Positions 50,232 to 60,436 are shown, counted from the stretch's first letter. The stretch: DNA of 64,000 nt from Caballeronia arationis (GCF_001544975.2 NZ_FCOG02000028.1:21613-85612), one strand, 5' to 3'. Numbers and translations: made by a program. Notes: a model not told the origin generated them from the sequence alone.

Positions 50232-51347
50232 TCAGACCGGATTCGCGTCGACGAATCGCTTGAACGCTGAGTAAGCCGGATTCCGCGTGGTGCCATCCGG
50301 ACGGATCAGGCCGTAGTTGTCGTCGATGATGCAGTACATCATGATGCACTGGATGTTGTACTTGTCCTTGATCGACTTGTACTGCGTGAGTGCGCTCGTC
50401 ACGTACTCCGCCGCCGACTCCGGCGAATCCTGCGATCCGGACCAGCCCCATTCGGTCAGCCAGATCGGCACGCCGAACGAATCCTTGAGGATCTGGAGCA
50501 CGTCGATCGATCCGGTTCTGCCGGCGCGCTGAATGTCGTACGAGCTCTTGTACCAGTGATAGGTCGTGAAGTCCCAGCGCAGGGAACTCGCACCGCCGGC
50601 GCCGTTTTCCGTGCCGTTCGGCGAGACGCCGTTCCAGAGCATCTGGAGCGCGCGATAGGCCATCGGAATGCCGACGTTCACGCCAACCTGGATCGAGGGA
50701 TCGACGGCCTTCACGCCGTCGATCATGCCGCGAATCACGCCCCGGAACGAACCCCAGTAAGCAGGGTTCCAGTCGGCCGCACTGCTGCCGTCGCCATTCA
50801 TCTTGAGTTGCACATCGAGTTCGTTGCCGCATTCGATGTAGTTGACGAGGCCCTTGAGCGGCTTCGTGCAATCGACGCCCAGCTTGTAGCCGAGCGAATA
50901 GGCGGCGGACTCGGAACTCGTATAGTCCCAACCGGCGGACTGCGCGTTGAGCACCGGGAGGATCGATACGCCGCCTGCCTTGAACACACCCGTCAGAAGC
51001 CGGGCAAGCGTCTCGGACATGCCGTCGCTTGCCGTGTCCGCACGGTACATCGTGCATCCCAGATCCCTGAGTTGCGCCAGTTGCACAGCGGCGGACAGCG
51101 TGCTGTAGATGCCTTCGTTCCAGGCGATGTGGCCGTTCATGCCGTAGAACAACTTCTGGCCGGTGGCCGCCGCCGTCGCATCGGCGCTGGTCGTCGCGCT
51201 CGCCACTTCGCCGTAGGCGGATAGCGCAACACTACCGGCTCCCGCCGCCATAAGCGAAAGAAATTTCCGACGCGGCAAGCGAGCGCCGGGTTCAATTTCG
51301 ATATCTGGGAATTGTTGCTCGTCTGGATAAGGGTTTCGTTTGGACAT
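50232..51347 (-). CDS. Tat-exported glycoside hydrolase, clan A (GH39/GH5-like)
   Basis: The 371-residue protein carries a Tat signal (LPRRKFLSLMAAGAGSVAL near residues 24-42). The mature part is a TIM barrel with YIECGNELDV near residue 168, where the asparagine-glutamate pair is the acid/base of clan A glycosidases, and IWLTEWGWSG near residue 295 with the nucleophile glutamate. YHWYKSSY lies at strand 6. It would cleave a beta-glycosidic bond outside the cytoplasmic membrane. A GH3 tail remnant lies upstream on the other strand. Confidence 0.8.
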   Translation of the reverse strand: MSKRNPYPDEQQFPDIEIEPGARLPRRKFLSLMAAGAGSVALSAYGEVASATTSADATAAATGQKLFYGMNGHIAWNEGIYSTLSAAVQLAQLRDLGCTMYRADTASDGMSETLARLLTGVFKAGGVSILPVLNAQSAGWDYTSSESAAYSLGYKLGVDCTKPLKGLVNYIECGNELDVQLKMNGDGSSAADWNPAYWGSFRGVIRGMIDGVKAVDPSIQVGVNVGIPMAYRALQMLWNGVSPNGTENGAGGASSLRWDFTTYHWYKSSYDIQRAGRTGSIDVLQILKDSFGVPIWLTEWGWSGSQDSPESAAEYVTSALTQYKSIKDKYNIQCIMMYCIIDDNYGLIRPDGTTRNPAYSAFKRFVDANPV

Positions 51348-51876
51348 AGGTAAATGGTCAAGGGTGTGATCAGGCGAAAAAAGTATAGTCGGAGGTATAT
51401 GCCTGATCCTGTAACGCGAGGTAACAAGGAGATCGTTAAGGAAAATGTTCTTGAGTCGTATGAGATGACTCCCGGACTTTGCTTTTTATCGACGTATATG
51501 GAATGTATGACCTCGATCACGTGCGCTCAGCGGGTCGGATAGGCCCAAATTTCCCGGAAAAAACAAAAATAAAATGCCGCGAGGCTTGCTAAAGGCCAGA
51601 CTTACCGTCATGACATTGTTAGTCGGTAATTATTTGCGCTTTAAGGCCGTTGTGTCCTCTTTAATCTCGGATAGGGCGTCTTAAGCGGCGGGTTAAATGC
51701 CGGCCTTGCCATTCAGACGGAGGCTTAAGCGGGCGTTCAACGTTCCGTTAGCGTTAGCGTTAGCGCTAAGGCGAAATGCGTCGGCTTTTATAGGGATGCA
51801 TATGCTTGGCTAAAGCCGCCAGTGCCAACTAAATCAAGTTAGCAATGCAACGACTTTTCAGGCAGTGGCAGTGACC
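51348..51876. other. 530-bp AT-richer intergenic stretch
   Basis: No convincing gene. A 62-codon plus frame (51354-51542) lacks a ribosome site and a domain. The stretch contains three tandem GTTAGC units at 51747-51764 and a lower GC content than either side. It must hold the promoter of the glycosidase gene at its left end. Confidence 0.6.
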
Positions 51877-51893
51877 ATGGGTGCCGCTGCGCG

Positions 51894-52226
51894 TTGCGCA
51901 TTAAAGCCCGGTCGCCGATCACGGTGCAGGTCGTGGTCGAGAACACGGGCAAGACGAATGGCGCCGAGGTGCCGCAGGTGTACGTCGGGCTGCCTGCTGC
52001 GGGTCAGCCGCCGAAGCGTGTCGTCGCATTCGAGAAGGTTTGGCTCAACCCGGGCGAAAAGAAAATCGTGCAACTCACGATCGATCCGACTTCGGCCAGC
52101 CATCCGCTGAGCACGTGGGCTAGCGACGCCCAGCAATGGACGTCCGTGGGCGGGCAGTATCAGGTGCTGGTCGGCAATTCATCGCAGAATCCGGCCCTCA
52201 GCGGATCGCTCAGCATCAGTCACTGA
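51894..52226 (+). pseudogene. C-terminal fragment of a GH3 beta-glucosidase
   Basis: The open frame encodes about 110 residues of the fibronectin III-like end of GH3 enzymes: VQVVVENTGKTNGAEVPQVY, then KRVVAFEKVWLNPGEKKIV and YQVLVGNSSQNPALSG. The catalytic barrel and sandwich domains are absent, and there is no good start codon (only TTG). It is a remnant left after deletion of a longer gene. Confidence 0.8.
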
Positions 52227-52298
52227 AGTCGGAGGCGCGCAGGAGACGGGGCGAGTCTTGACCAGCTTGCCTCGTCGACGGTGAAGGTCGACTTGTAC

Positions 52299-53192
52299 TC
52301 AGGCGCCAAAAAGTTCGCTGCGTGCTGCGCTGAGGATCGACGCGATCGCCGGATGACTGATGCGACGCTCGATCGATATGGAAAAGAATTCCTCGACGAT
52401 CGTGTCGATATGCCCGACTGCAGTAAGAAGATGCTCGCGCTTCAGTTGGGCTGCGAGCACCGTGGGTGCGAACAGCACGCCGCGCCCTTCGCGTCCGAAG
52501 GCGATGGCAAGCGCGCTGTCGTCGAATTCGCCGACGATGCGCGGCGACACTCCCTGTGCCTTCAGCCAGTGATCCAGCTTGCGACGCACGGCAGACTCGG
52601 TACCGGGCAGCAGCACCGGCATGCCTTCCAGCGATGCCGGGAAATCGCGCTCCGCGCGTTTGGCAAGCGACTTCGGCGCGAAGCAACTGAGCGTCGAGCG
52701 GCCGAGCAGGTGATTGAACGCCTTGACGTTCACGCCCGGCGGAATCGGCGCATCGGCGACGATCATGTCGAGGCGATGCACGGCCAGTTGCCCGAGCAGC
52801 GCATGCAGGTTGCCCTCATGGCAAATCAGCCGTAGCGATTCCGAGCGATTGAGCGCCGGTTCAAGCAACCGATAGGCGACCGCTTTCGGCACGGAATCCG
52901 CCAGTCCCACCCGTAGCTGCGTCTGCGCGAGCGCCTGATCGCGCTTCACCGCGCTTTCGAGTTCGGCTCCGAGCGAAAAAATTTCGTCGGCGTAGTCGAG
53001 CGCCAGACGGCCCGCCTCCGTCACTTCGAGATTGCGCCCGCTCTTTCTGAAGAGCTTCTTGTCGAGCGCCTCTTCCAGCAGCTTGATCTGTCCGCTCAGC
53101 GTTTGCGGCGTGATATGCAATTGCGCCCCCGCGCGCGCGAGGCTCCCGGCCCGCGCCGATACCCAGAAGTAATACAGATGCTTGAAGTTCAC
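52299..53192 (-). CDS. nhaR: LysR-family regulator, NhaR type
   Basis: The 297-residue protein starts NFKHLYYFWVSARAGSLARA, the characteristic beginning of NhaR, with the recognition helix in ITPQTLSGQIKLLEEALDKK. The effector domain follows. NhaR in E. coli activates the Na+/H+ antiporter gene nhaA in response to sodium. No antiporter gene lies here, so it acts in trans or on the divergent zinc-ribbon gene. Confidence 0.85.
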   Translation of the reverse strand: MNFKHLYYFWVSARAGSLARAGAQLHITPQTLSGQIKLLEEALDKKLFRKSGRNLEVTEAGRLALDYADEIFSLGAELESAVKRDQALAQTQLRVGLADSVPKAVAYRLLEPALNRSESLRLICHEGNLHALLGQLAVHRLDMIVADAPIPPGVNVKAFNHLLGRSTLSCFAPKSLAKRAERDFPASLEGMPVLLPGTESAVRRKLDHWLKAQGVSPRIVGEFDDSALAIAFGREGRGVLFAPTVLAAQLKREHLLTAVGHIDTIVEEFFSISIERRISHPAIASILSAARSELFGA

Positions 53193-53323
53193 GACGCCCT
53201 CTCCTCATGGACACGAACCATTCGGTTTTATCGAATTAAACCGACAGAAAATACGAGTTTTATATCACACGCTTCTTCGCTACATTGATGGCTATGGTAG
53301 GCCATATGAAAGGAACCATCGAC

Positions 53324-53635
53324 ATGAAGTGTCCCGTCTGCAAGACACCCGATTTGCTGATGAGCGAGCGCGAAGGAATCGAGATCGACTACTGCGCGAC
53401 GTGCCGCGGCGTCTGGCTGGATCGCGGCGAACTCGACAAACTGCTGGCCCGGGTCGAGGAGAACGCCTTGGCGGAAAGCCGCCGGCATGCCCCGCGCGAG
53501 CGCGGCGATTACGCGGAACGCGAGCGCCGTGCCGAATGGGGCACGCGGGACGAGGCGTACGACGGCCACCGCGACCGGCGTCATACGCACAGGAAGAAGA
53601 AATCACTGCTTGGGGAATTGTTCGATTTTGGCTGA
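53324..53635 (+). CDS. Zinc-ribbon (zf-TFIIB) protein
   Basis: From ATG 53324 the product has 103 residues. MKCPVCKTPDLLMSEREGIE and then YCATCRGVWLDRGELDKLL form a four-cysteine zinc ribbon of the TFIIB type. The rest is a charged, disordered stretch ending in KKKSLLGELFDFG, which may be a docking tail. AAAGGA lies nine bases before the ATG. Role unknown; relatives are common in proteobacteria. Confidence 0.8.
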   Translation: MKCPVCKTPDLLMSEREGIEIDYCATCRGVWLDRGELDKLLARVEENALAESRRHAPRERGDYAERERRAEWGTRDEAYDGHRDRRHTHRKKKSLLGELFDFG

Positions 53636-53733
53636 GGATCGACCCTGAGCCGAACCGAGCGATTGAGATTGTTTTGCTGCATCCCGACTGCCGGCATGTG
53701 CCTGGCGGCGGGTCATCGATACGGAGCTGTGCA

Positions 53734-54240
53734 ATGGCAACTGTTATGCAACTGCTGAATGCTAAAACCGATGTGTCGATTCATACGATCGACGTCGGCG
53801 CGAGTGTCTACGAAGCCATCGCGATGATGTCTAGGCATGGCATCGGTGCGTTGATCGTCACGGAAGGTTCGGCGGTTCGCGGCATCGTCACCGAGCGCGA
53901 TTATGCGAGGAAGGTCGTGCTGAAGGAGAGGTCGTCGAAGAGCACCTTCGTATCCGAAATCATGTCGCGTGCCCTGCGCTATGTGCGGCCGGGACAAACC
54001 GCCGACGAGTGCATGGCGCTGATGAACGAGCATCGCATTCGCCATTTGCCGGTGATCGACGGCGGCCAGCTGGTCGGCATGGTGTCGATCGGCGATCTGG
54101 TGAAGAACCTCATCGACGAGCAGCAGTTCGCCATCGACCAGCTGGAACGCTACGTGAGCGGTGGCAGCCACGATCCAGGCACGTCCACGCTTACCCGGCG
54201 CGCGTCGTTGCCGGATGCGTTTGCGACCGGCTTGTCGTAA
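53734..54240 (+). CDS. Tandem CBS-domain protein
   Basis: The 168-residue protein has two CBS motifs: VYEAIAMMSRHGIGALIVTE with GIVTERDYARKV, and ADECMALMNEHRIRHLPVID with GMVSIGDLVKNLI. Such stand-alone pairs bind AMP, ATP or NAD and signal energy state. GGAG lies seven bases before ATG 53734. Confidence 0.9.
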   Translation: MATVMQLLNAKTDVSIHTIDVGASVYEAIAMMSRHGIGALIVTEGSAVRGIVTERDYARKVVLKERSSKSTFVSEIMSRALRYVRPGQTADECMALMNEHRIRHLPVIDGGQLVGMVSIGDLVKNLIDEQQFAIDQLERYVSGGSHDPGTSTLTRRASLPDAFATGLS

Positions 54241-54276
54241 TGGCGCGCGTGACGGACCGCTCATCGAGCCGGTCCG

Positions 54277-57200
54277 TCACGCGGCTTCGCGCTCGCTCGA
54301 CCACGACCACAGTTCCTCGGAGGAAAGCGCCATCGAGAACAGGAAACCCTGCAGCTCGTCGCAGCCGACGCCGCGCAGAATCTGCGCCTGATAGTCGGTC
54401 TCGACACCTTCGGCCACCACGCGCAGCCCGAGCTCATGCCCAAGCTCGATGATCGCCTTGACGATCGCAAGATCGGCAGGCGCGTCGAGCATGTCGTGCA
54501 CGAACGCGCGATCGATCTTCAGCCGGTCGAGCGGAAAGCGGTTCAGATAGCTCAGGCTCGAATAACCGGTGCCGAAATCGTCGAGGGACAATCGTACGCC
54601 CAGCGCGCGAATCGCCCGGAGCGCGTCGACGTAGTTCTCGGCGCTGTCCATCAGCACGGTTTCCGTGATCTCGAGTTCGAGGCTTTGCGGCGGCACGCGA
54701 TACTTCGCAAGTCTGCGCGTGAGCACGGCGAGCAGATCAGGATCGCGTAACTGGATAGCCGAGAGATTCACCGACACGCGGATGTCCAGCGATTCCGTCT
54801 CGCGCCAGTGCATGATCTGGCGGCACGCTTCGTCGATGACCCATGCGCCGATCGGGATGATGAGCCGCGTCTCCTCGGCGACCGGAATGAACTGCACGGG
54901 CGATACGGCACCCAGCTGCGCGCTGTTCCAGCGCAGCAGCCCTTCGACGCTCACGAGTTCTCCGGTGTGCGCATCGAGGCAGGGCTGGTACGCGAGCCGC
55001 AGTTCGTCGCGCTCGATCGCCGTGCGCAAACACGCTTCGAGCGCGAGGCGGTATCGCGCGTGCTCGGCCATGTCGGCGGAGAAGAACTTGACGAGATTGC
55101 GCCCGGCGGCCTTCGCCTGGTACATGGCGGCATCCGCGTTCTGCATCAGCGTATCGATGCCGTCGCCGTCGTCCGGATAGAGCGCGACGCCGACGCTGCA
55201 CGACACCTGTAGCGTCACGCCGCCGATCTCGTGCGGTTCGCGCAAAAGCGGAACCAGCCGCTCGTCGATCGTGCGCGTGACATCGCTCGCGTTGGTCACG
55301 CCGTTCAGGATCGCCGTGAATTCGTCGCCGCCGAGACGGCTGACCGTATCGTTGCTGCGAACCGCCTTCAGGAGCCGCCGCGAAACCGAACGCAGCAAGC
55401 CGTCGCCGACGTGATGGCCGAGCGAATCGTTGATGTTCTTGAAGCGGTCGAGATCGATGAACAGCACGGCGACTCGCTTCTTCGTGCGCTCCGCTTGACC
55501 GATGGCGACGCCGAGCCGCGTCGCAAACAGTGCGCGGTTCGGCAGTTCGGTCAGCACGTCGTGTTCGGCGAGGAACTGGATGCGCGCTTCGCTCTTCTTG
55601 CGGTCCGTGATGTCGATCAGCGTGCAGATATAGTGCGAGACGTTGCCGCGCTTGTCGCGCACGGCGCTGATCATGAGCCACGCGGGATAATCGCCGCCTT
55701 CGCGACGGCGCACCTGTGCTTCGCCGTGCCATGTGCTCGTGCGGTCGATGCGGATCGAGAGTCCCGGAATCGTGCCGCCGTGCGCGCGGTCCGGGTTGCG
55801 TTCGTCCTCGTCGCCGCCGACGATGAACGACGCCCGCTTGCCGGCAACGTCGTCGGTGCGATAGCCGGTCGCGCGATAGAACGACGGGTTCGCCGTGACG
55901 AGCCGCCCCTCGGCGTCGAGGATCACGATCGCTTCCGACGACGCTTCGAAGACCTTGCCCCATAGCTCCAGCCGCTGCTCCATCAACTTGATCTGGTTGA
56001 TCGGCGTGAAGGCGGTGAGGATCGCATCGCGCCCCTGGAAGTTGAGGCGGCGCGCGGAGAGCATCGCCCAGCTCGGCTGGGACGTGGCTTTCCAGTGGAC
56101 TTCGAATTCGTCGATTGCATCGTGATCGGAGAGCTGCTGGAAAAAGCGCGCGCGCGTCGAAGAGTCGAGGCTGTACGCCCACGGGTCCATCGCGCAGCCG
56201 TTGAGCCAGAAGAGTCCCGGCTTGTTCGCGTGCAGCACTTCATGGCCCGGAATCGCGGTGACGACCATCGGCACCGGCGTCGCCTCGACGAGCGCGTATT
56301 GTGCGGCGGATGCGCGCGCGGTTGCCGCGAGTTCCTTCTGCACGTCGCGTTCGCGATCGAGCTGTTCGAGCATGTCGTTGAAACCGCGCACAAGCTGGCC
56401 GATTTCGTCCTGGCTGTGCCACGTCGCGCGCTGCGTGTGGTCGCCGGTGCGCCGCACGGTGTCCATCACGCGCGCGAGTTTCTTCAGCGGATACGAGATC
56501 TGCTGCGCGACGAAGTACACCATCGCGAGGATCGTGCACAGCAGGAAGAGGGCAGTGCCGAGATGCAGCCACATCCGCGAGAAGAGGCCGTGCACGCGCG
56601 CGTGCAGCAGGGTGTCGAGATGTTCGCCGGTGTTGCGCCATGCATCGTCGACGCTGACGACCAGCGCCTGCTGCGCCGTATCGACGATGTTGAGCAGCGC
56701 CGCATCCGGAGGCTCGCTGCGGTCGACGACGATGCGCGCCGCATGCCGGAACGCTTCGAGCGCGGTGCGCATGCGCTCAACGGACGGCGCGAGCGCCAGT
56801 TCGAGCGCATGATTCGCAGCGCCGCCTTCGACGAAGTCCGAGCGCAGGCCCTGCAGCACCGCGTCGAGCTGGCCTTCGAGCACGAGATAGCGCGTGCGCA
56901 CTTGCTCGCGCGAATATGCGCGGCTTGCGCCTTCGTGCAACTGCCGGCCGATGCCGTTCACTGCATCGAGCAGTGCGGGGTAGCGCAGGATCGACTGCGA
57001 CATCGCGTAGTAACTGTCGAGGTCAGGATCAAGGATCAGGTTCGACTGGTTGCCCACTCGTGTAATCAGTTCGCGGCACGCTTCGAGCGCGACTTTCGCG
57101 CTGGCCGCGTCGGGCTCGCGCTGGCGGCTCAGGACGTCGAGCGCCGCACGTACATGCTGGTTGAGCGCCGCGCTTTCCATGTGCTCGCCGTATCGCGCTT

Positions 57201-57477
57201 CGGCGCTGACCAGGTTCGCGTCGATTTGCGCGATACGCGCCGGATGCGGCTGCTGCCCCGCGCCTGCGAGCGCGACGTCCACCAGCGCTTCGCGCGCCGT
57301 GCGCACATACGCGTTGCCCACGATCTCCTTGTTCGAGAAGTCGATCGCGAGATACTTCTCGTGGATCAGAATGCCGCTGATATAGATCACCGCGCTCAGG
57401 TCGAGCAGATAGATGAGCAGCAGCTTCCTGCCGACCCGAAGGCGTGCAAGCAGGCGGAAGAACGGGTTGTTCTTCAT
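54277..57477 (-). CDS. Membrane GGDEF-EAL protein with HAMP and PAS domains
   Basis: From ATG 57477 the product has 1066 residues. It has a first membrane helix (KLLLIYLLDLSAVIYISGIL), a periplasmic four-helix region of about 270 residues, a second helix, a HAMP linker, a PAS-like part and a full PAS domain (ASSEAIVILDAEGRLVTANP), GGDEF (RLGGDEFTAIL, intact active site) and EAL. The EAL motif reads EGL; the metal-binding NLS, ITET, DDFGTGYSS, LKID and AEGVET motifs are present. It can make or break cyclic di-GMP. An upstream GTG (57591) is possible but less natural. Confidence 0.9.
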   Translation of the reverse strand: MKNNPFFRLLARLRVGRKLLLIYLLDLSAVIYISGILIHEKYLAIDFSNKEIVGNAYVRTAREALVDVALAGAGQQPHPARIAQIDANLVSAEARYGEHMESAALNQHVRAALDVLSRQREPDAASAKVALEACRELITRVGNQSNLILDPDLDSYYAMSQSILRYPALLDAVNGIGRQLHEGASRAYSREQVRTRYLVLEGQLDAVLQGLRSDFVEGGAANHALELALAPSVERMRTALEAFRHAARIVVDRSEPPDAALLNIVDTAQQALVVSVDDAWRNTGEHLDTLLHARVHGLFSRMWLHLGTALFLLCTILAMVYFVAQQISYPLKKLARVMDTVRRTGDHTQRATWHSQDEIGQLVRGFNDMLEQLDRERDVQKELAATARASAAQYALVEATPVPMVVTAIPGHEVLHANKPGLFWLNGCAMDPWAYSLDSSTRARFFQQLSDHDAIDEFEVHWKATSQPSWAMLSARRLNFQGRDAILTAFTPINQIKLMEQRLELWGKVFEASSEAIVILDAEGRLVTANPSFYRATGYRTDDVAGKRASFIVGGDEDERNPDRAHGGTIPGLSIRIDRTSTWHGEAQVRRREGGDYPAWLMISAVRDKRGNVSHYICTLIDITDRKKSEARIQFLAEHDVLTELPNRALFATRLGVAIGQAERTKKRVAVLFIDLDRFKNINDSLGHHVGDGLLRSVSRRLLKAVRSNDTVSRLGGDEFTAILNGVTNASDVTRTIDERLVPLLREPHEIGGVTLQVSCSVGVALYPDDGDGIDTLMQNADAAMYQAKAAGRNLVKFFSADMAEHARYRLALEACLRTAIERDELRLAYQPCLDAHTGELVSVEGLLRWNSAQLGAVSPVQFIPVAEETRLIIPIGAWVIDEACRQIMHWRETESLDIRVSVNLSAIQLRDPDLLAVLTRRLAKYRVPPQSLELEITETVLMDSAENYVDALRAIRALGVRLSLDDFGTGYSSLSYLNRFPLDRLKIDRAFVHDMLDAPADLAIVKAIIELGHELGLRVVAEGVETDYQAQILRGVGCDELQGFLFSMALSSEELWSWSSEREAA

Positions 57478-57694
57478 GGGGAGCGTCGCCGCCAGGTGAG
57501 CGGCGAGACGGTGACAGTACGCGTCAAGTTCGACCTCGCTGATGAGCCGTGCGGCCGCCTTCGAAGGAAAGGCAACGCCATCGGATAACACGGCTATCGG
57601 CAGAAGATCATCGACATTTAGCGTTTGATTGATTTTCCCTATGGGGGTGCACGTTTGTGCTGTTTGGGTGCAGGGATTGATTCAAGATGGGTCA

Positions 57695-57722
57695 GGCTGC
57701 ATGTGCGACTCCGCATGCAGCC
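57695..57722 (-). terminator. Stem-loop after the MFS transporter gene
   Basis: GGCTGCATG and CATGCAGCC form a 9-bp perfect stem around TGCGACTCCG, directly after the stop of the leftward MFS gene. No long T tract follows, so termination strength is uncertain. Confidence 0.6.
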
Positions 57723-57729
57723 CGTTCCT

Positions 57730-59046
57730 TCAATCTGCCTTGTTCACCAGCTCGCGCGGCTGACGCAGGGCAAGCACCGCGCCCAGGACCAGCGCGCCTG
57801 CCACGCAATAGATCCCCGCGTTCGTGCTGTGCGTCACGTCCTTCATCCAGCCGATGATCGACGCGCTGACGAAGCCCGCCAGATTGCCGATCGAATTGAT
57901 CATGCCGATCGCTGCCGCCGCCGAGCCTCCCGCGAGGATCGCGCTCGGGTAGGTCCAGAAGACTGGCATCGTCGCGAGCATGCCGGCCGTGCCGACCGTC
58001 AGTGCAACCATCGCGAGCGGGATGTTGCCGCTCAGTTGCGTGCTGGCGAAAAGACCAGCGCCCGCGAGCACGGCCGGCACCGCGAAGTGCCAGCGCCGCT
58101 CGCCGGTGCGGTCCGCGCTGCGCGCCACGAAGAACATGCTCGCGACCGCGCACAGATACGGGATAGCGGTCAGGAGGCCCACGTCGAGCGCACTCTTAAC
58201 GCCGGTCGCCTTGACGAGCGTCGGCAGGTAGAAGCTGATGCCGTAGAGACCCATCATGCAGCAGAAGTAGATGGCGGCCATCTTCCAGACGCGTGCATCG
58301 GTGAATACGCCCGAAAGCGTTCCGTGCGTCTTTCCGATGTTGTCGCGCTCGATGTTTGCCGCCAGCACGTCCTTTTCTTCGTCGGTGAGCCAGCTCGCCG
58401 CGCGGATGCCGTTCGGCAAGTAGCAGAGCGTCACGACGCCGAGTACCGCGGAAGGAATCGCTTCGAGCAGGAAGAGCCACTGCCAGTTCGACCAGCCGCC
58501 CACGCCCTGGAATGCGTTCATGATCCAGCCGGACACCGGCCCGCCCACCACGCCCGCGATCGGAATGCCCATCATGAAGAGCGCATTCATGCGGCCGCGC
58601 CGTTCGGCCGGAAACCAGTAGGTCAGATACAGCACGATGCCCGGAAAGAAGCCCGCCTCCGCGACGCCGAGCAGGAATCGCATGACGTAGAACGCGGTCG
58701 GCGTCTTCACGAACAGCGACGCTGCCGAGATTACCGCCCAGGTGATCATGATCCGCGCGATCCAGACCCGCGCGCCCACGCGATGCATGATGATGTTGCT
58801 CGGCACTTCGAACAGGAAATAGCCGATGAAGAAGATGCCCGCGCCGAGGCCGTACACGGTCTCACTGAACGCGAGGTCGTTGAGCATCTGCAGCTTGGCG
58901 AAGCCGACGTTCACGCGGTCGAGATACGCCGCGACATAACACAGGAACAGGAACGGCAGGAGCCGAACGGTGGCTTTGGCATAGGCGCGGGATTCGACCG
59001 TGGCGCGGTCGAGTGCGGCGTGGTTGGTTTTGGCGATGATGTCCAT
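57730..59046 (-). CDS. MFS transporter, anion:cation symporter family, likely glycolate operon permease
   Basis: From ATG 59046 (GGAG upstream) the protein has 438 residues and 12 helices. YLDRVNVGFAKLQM in helix 1, the VGVAEAGFFPGIVLYLTYWFP-like helix 4 region and ERRGRMNALF after it mark the ACS family (tartrate, glucarate, hydroxyphenylacetate porters). It follows glcF by about 150 bp in the same direction, so glycolate or a related hydroxyacid is the probable substrate. Confidence 0.8.
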   Translation of the reverse strand: MDIIAKTNHAALDRATVESRAYAKATVRLLPFLFLCYVAAYLDRVNVGFAKLQMLNDLAFSETVYGLGAGIFFIGYFLFEVPSNIIMHRVGARVWIARIMITWAVISAASLFVKTPTAFYVMRFLLGVAEAGFFPGIVLYLTYWFPAERRGRMNALFMMGIPIAGVVGGPVSGWIMNAFQGVGGWSNWQWLFLLEAIPSAVLGVVTLCYLPNGIRAASWLTDEEKDVLAANIERDNIGKTHGTLSGVFTDARVWKMAAIYFCCMMGLYGISFYLPTLVKATGVKSALDVGLLTAIPYLCAVASMFFVARSADRTGERRWHFAVPAVLAGAGLFASTQLSGNIPLAMVALTVGTAGMLATMPVFWTYPSAILAGGSAAAAIGMINSIGNLAGFVSASIIGWMKDVTHSTNAGIYCVAGALVLGAVLALRQPRELVNKAD

Positions 59047-59194
59047 GTCTCCAGTCTCTCTTTTCGATGCAACAAGGGATGCCGCAGCGCACGGCGTGCG
59101 CCGCGCGGCGAAGTAGGAAGGCTCCGTTGAACTCCTGCAAGGAAGGGCTGGCGACGGTGGCGTATCGTTACTCCGCGCCGGTCGTGTGCGCCGT

Positions 59195-60412
59195 TCAGGC
59201 GATCGCTTCGTCCACGATTTCGATCCAGTGGCGCACCGGTGTGCGCCCGCCCGCGCCAAGATGCGTCTGGCAGCCGATGTTGGCCGTAGCGATCACATCG
59301 GGCCGGCCGCTTTCGAGCGCGTCGAGCTTGTTGTCGCGCAGCTTGCGGGCGAGCTCGGGCTGGGTGAACGAATAGGTGCCGGCTGAGCCGCAGCACAGAT
59401 GCGCATCGGGGACCGGCGCGAGATCGAAGCCGAGCCTGCCGAGCACGCCCTCCACCGAGCCGCCGAGCTTTTGCGCGTGCTGCAGCGTGCACGGACAGTG
59501 GAAGGCGACGCGCTGGTCGGCGCGGATCTGCAACTGGTCGAGCGGCGCATGGGCGAGGACTTCGCCCAGGTCGCGCGCGATCTCGCTGATGCGACGGGCC
59601 TTGTCCGCGTAGAGCGCATCGTCGCGCAACAGATGGCCGTATTCCTTGACGAACGCACCGCAGCCGCTCGCGGTCTGGATGATTGCTTCCGCGCCCGCTT
59701 CGATCTTCGGCCACCATGCATCGATGTTGCGGCGCGCGCGCGCAAGTCCCGCTTCCTGCGCGTTCAGGTGATAGTCGGTCGCGCCGCAGCAGCCGGCTTC
59801 CGGCGCCGCCTCGATGCTGATGCCGAGCCGGTCCAGCACACGCGCGGTGGCTGCATTCGTGTTCGGCGAGAGCGAGCGCTGTGCGCAGCCTTCGAGCATC
59901 AGCATGCGGCGTGCATGACGCGCAACGGGCCGCTCACCGGCGACCGGTGCGCGCTCGGGAATCTTCGCGCCAAGCGCGAGAGGAAGCACGGGCCGCATCA
60001 TTCGCCCGACCTTCAGCAGCGCGCCGAAGGTCTTGGCACGCGGGATCACGTGGCGCAGGCCCGCGCGCAATGCGCGCTGGGCGACGGGCCGCTCGACCCG
60101 GCGCTCCAGCATCTCGCGGCCGATGTCGAGCAGTGCGTGATAGGTCACGCCCGACGGACAAGTCGTCTCGCAGTTCCGGCAGGTGAGGCAACGGTCGAGA
60201 TGCAGTTGGGTCTTGTCGGTGACCGGCTCGCCTTCGAGCATCTGCTTGATCAGATAGATGCGTCCGCGCGGGCCGTCGAGTTCGTTGCCGAGCAACTGAT
60301 ACGTCGGGCACGTCGCGTTGCAGAAGCCGCAGTGCACACACGAGCGCAGGATGTCTTCGGCTTCCTTCGCGCGCGGCAGTGTTTTCGCTTCGTCGCTGAG
60401 ATTCGTTTGCAT
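59195..60412 (-). CDS. glcF: Glycolate oxidase iron-sulfur subunit
   Basis: The 405-residue protein has two 4Fe-4S motifs, CVHCGFCNATCP near residue 27 and CLTCRNCETTCP near 79, and two CCG-type domains (AGCCGATDY and LCCGSAGTY) typical of GlcF. It takes electrons from the flavin subunits GlcD and GlcE and passes them to the respiratory chain at the membrane. It starts 24 bp after glcE. Confidence 0.95.
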   Translation of the reverse strand: MQTNLSDEAKTLPRAKEAEDILRSCVHCGFCNATCPTYQLLGNELDGPRGRIYLIKQMLEGEPVTDKTQLHLDRCLTCRNCETTCPSGVTYHALLDIGREMLERRVERPVAQRALRAGLRHVIPRAKTFGALLKVGRMMRPVLPLALGAKIPERAPVAGERPVARHARRMLMLEGCAQRSLSPNTNAATARVLDRLGISIEAAPEAGCCGATDYHLNAQEAGLARARRNIDAWWPKIEAGAEAIIQTASGCGAFVKEYGHLLRDDALYADKARRISEIARDLGEVLAHAPLDQLQIRADQRVAFHCPCTLQHAQKLGGSVEGVLGRLGFDLAPVPDAHLCCGSAGTYSFTQPELARKLRDNKLDALESGRPDVIATANIGCQTHLGAGGRTPVRHWIEIVDEAIA

Positions 60413-60436
60413 GTTCGTGATCGGCTCGGTAGTGGA

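Noticed and set aside
51354..51542. Small plus-strand frame upstream of the glycosidase
   Set aside because: Only 62 codons, no ribosome site, in a promoter region.
57478..57591. Extended N-terminus of the GGDEF-EAL protein from GTG 57591
   Set aside because: It would add 38 residues without domain before the first membrane helix; kept only as an alternative because the ATG at 57477 also lacks a strong ribosome site.
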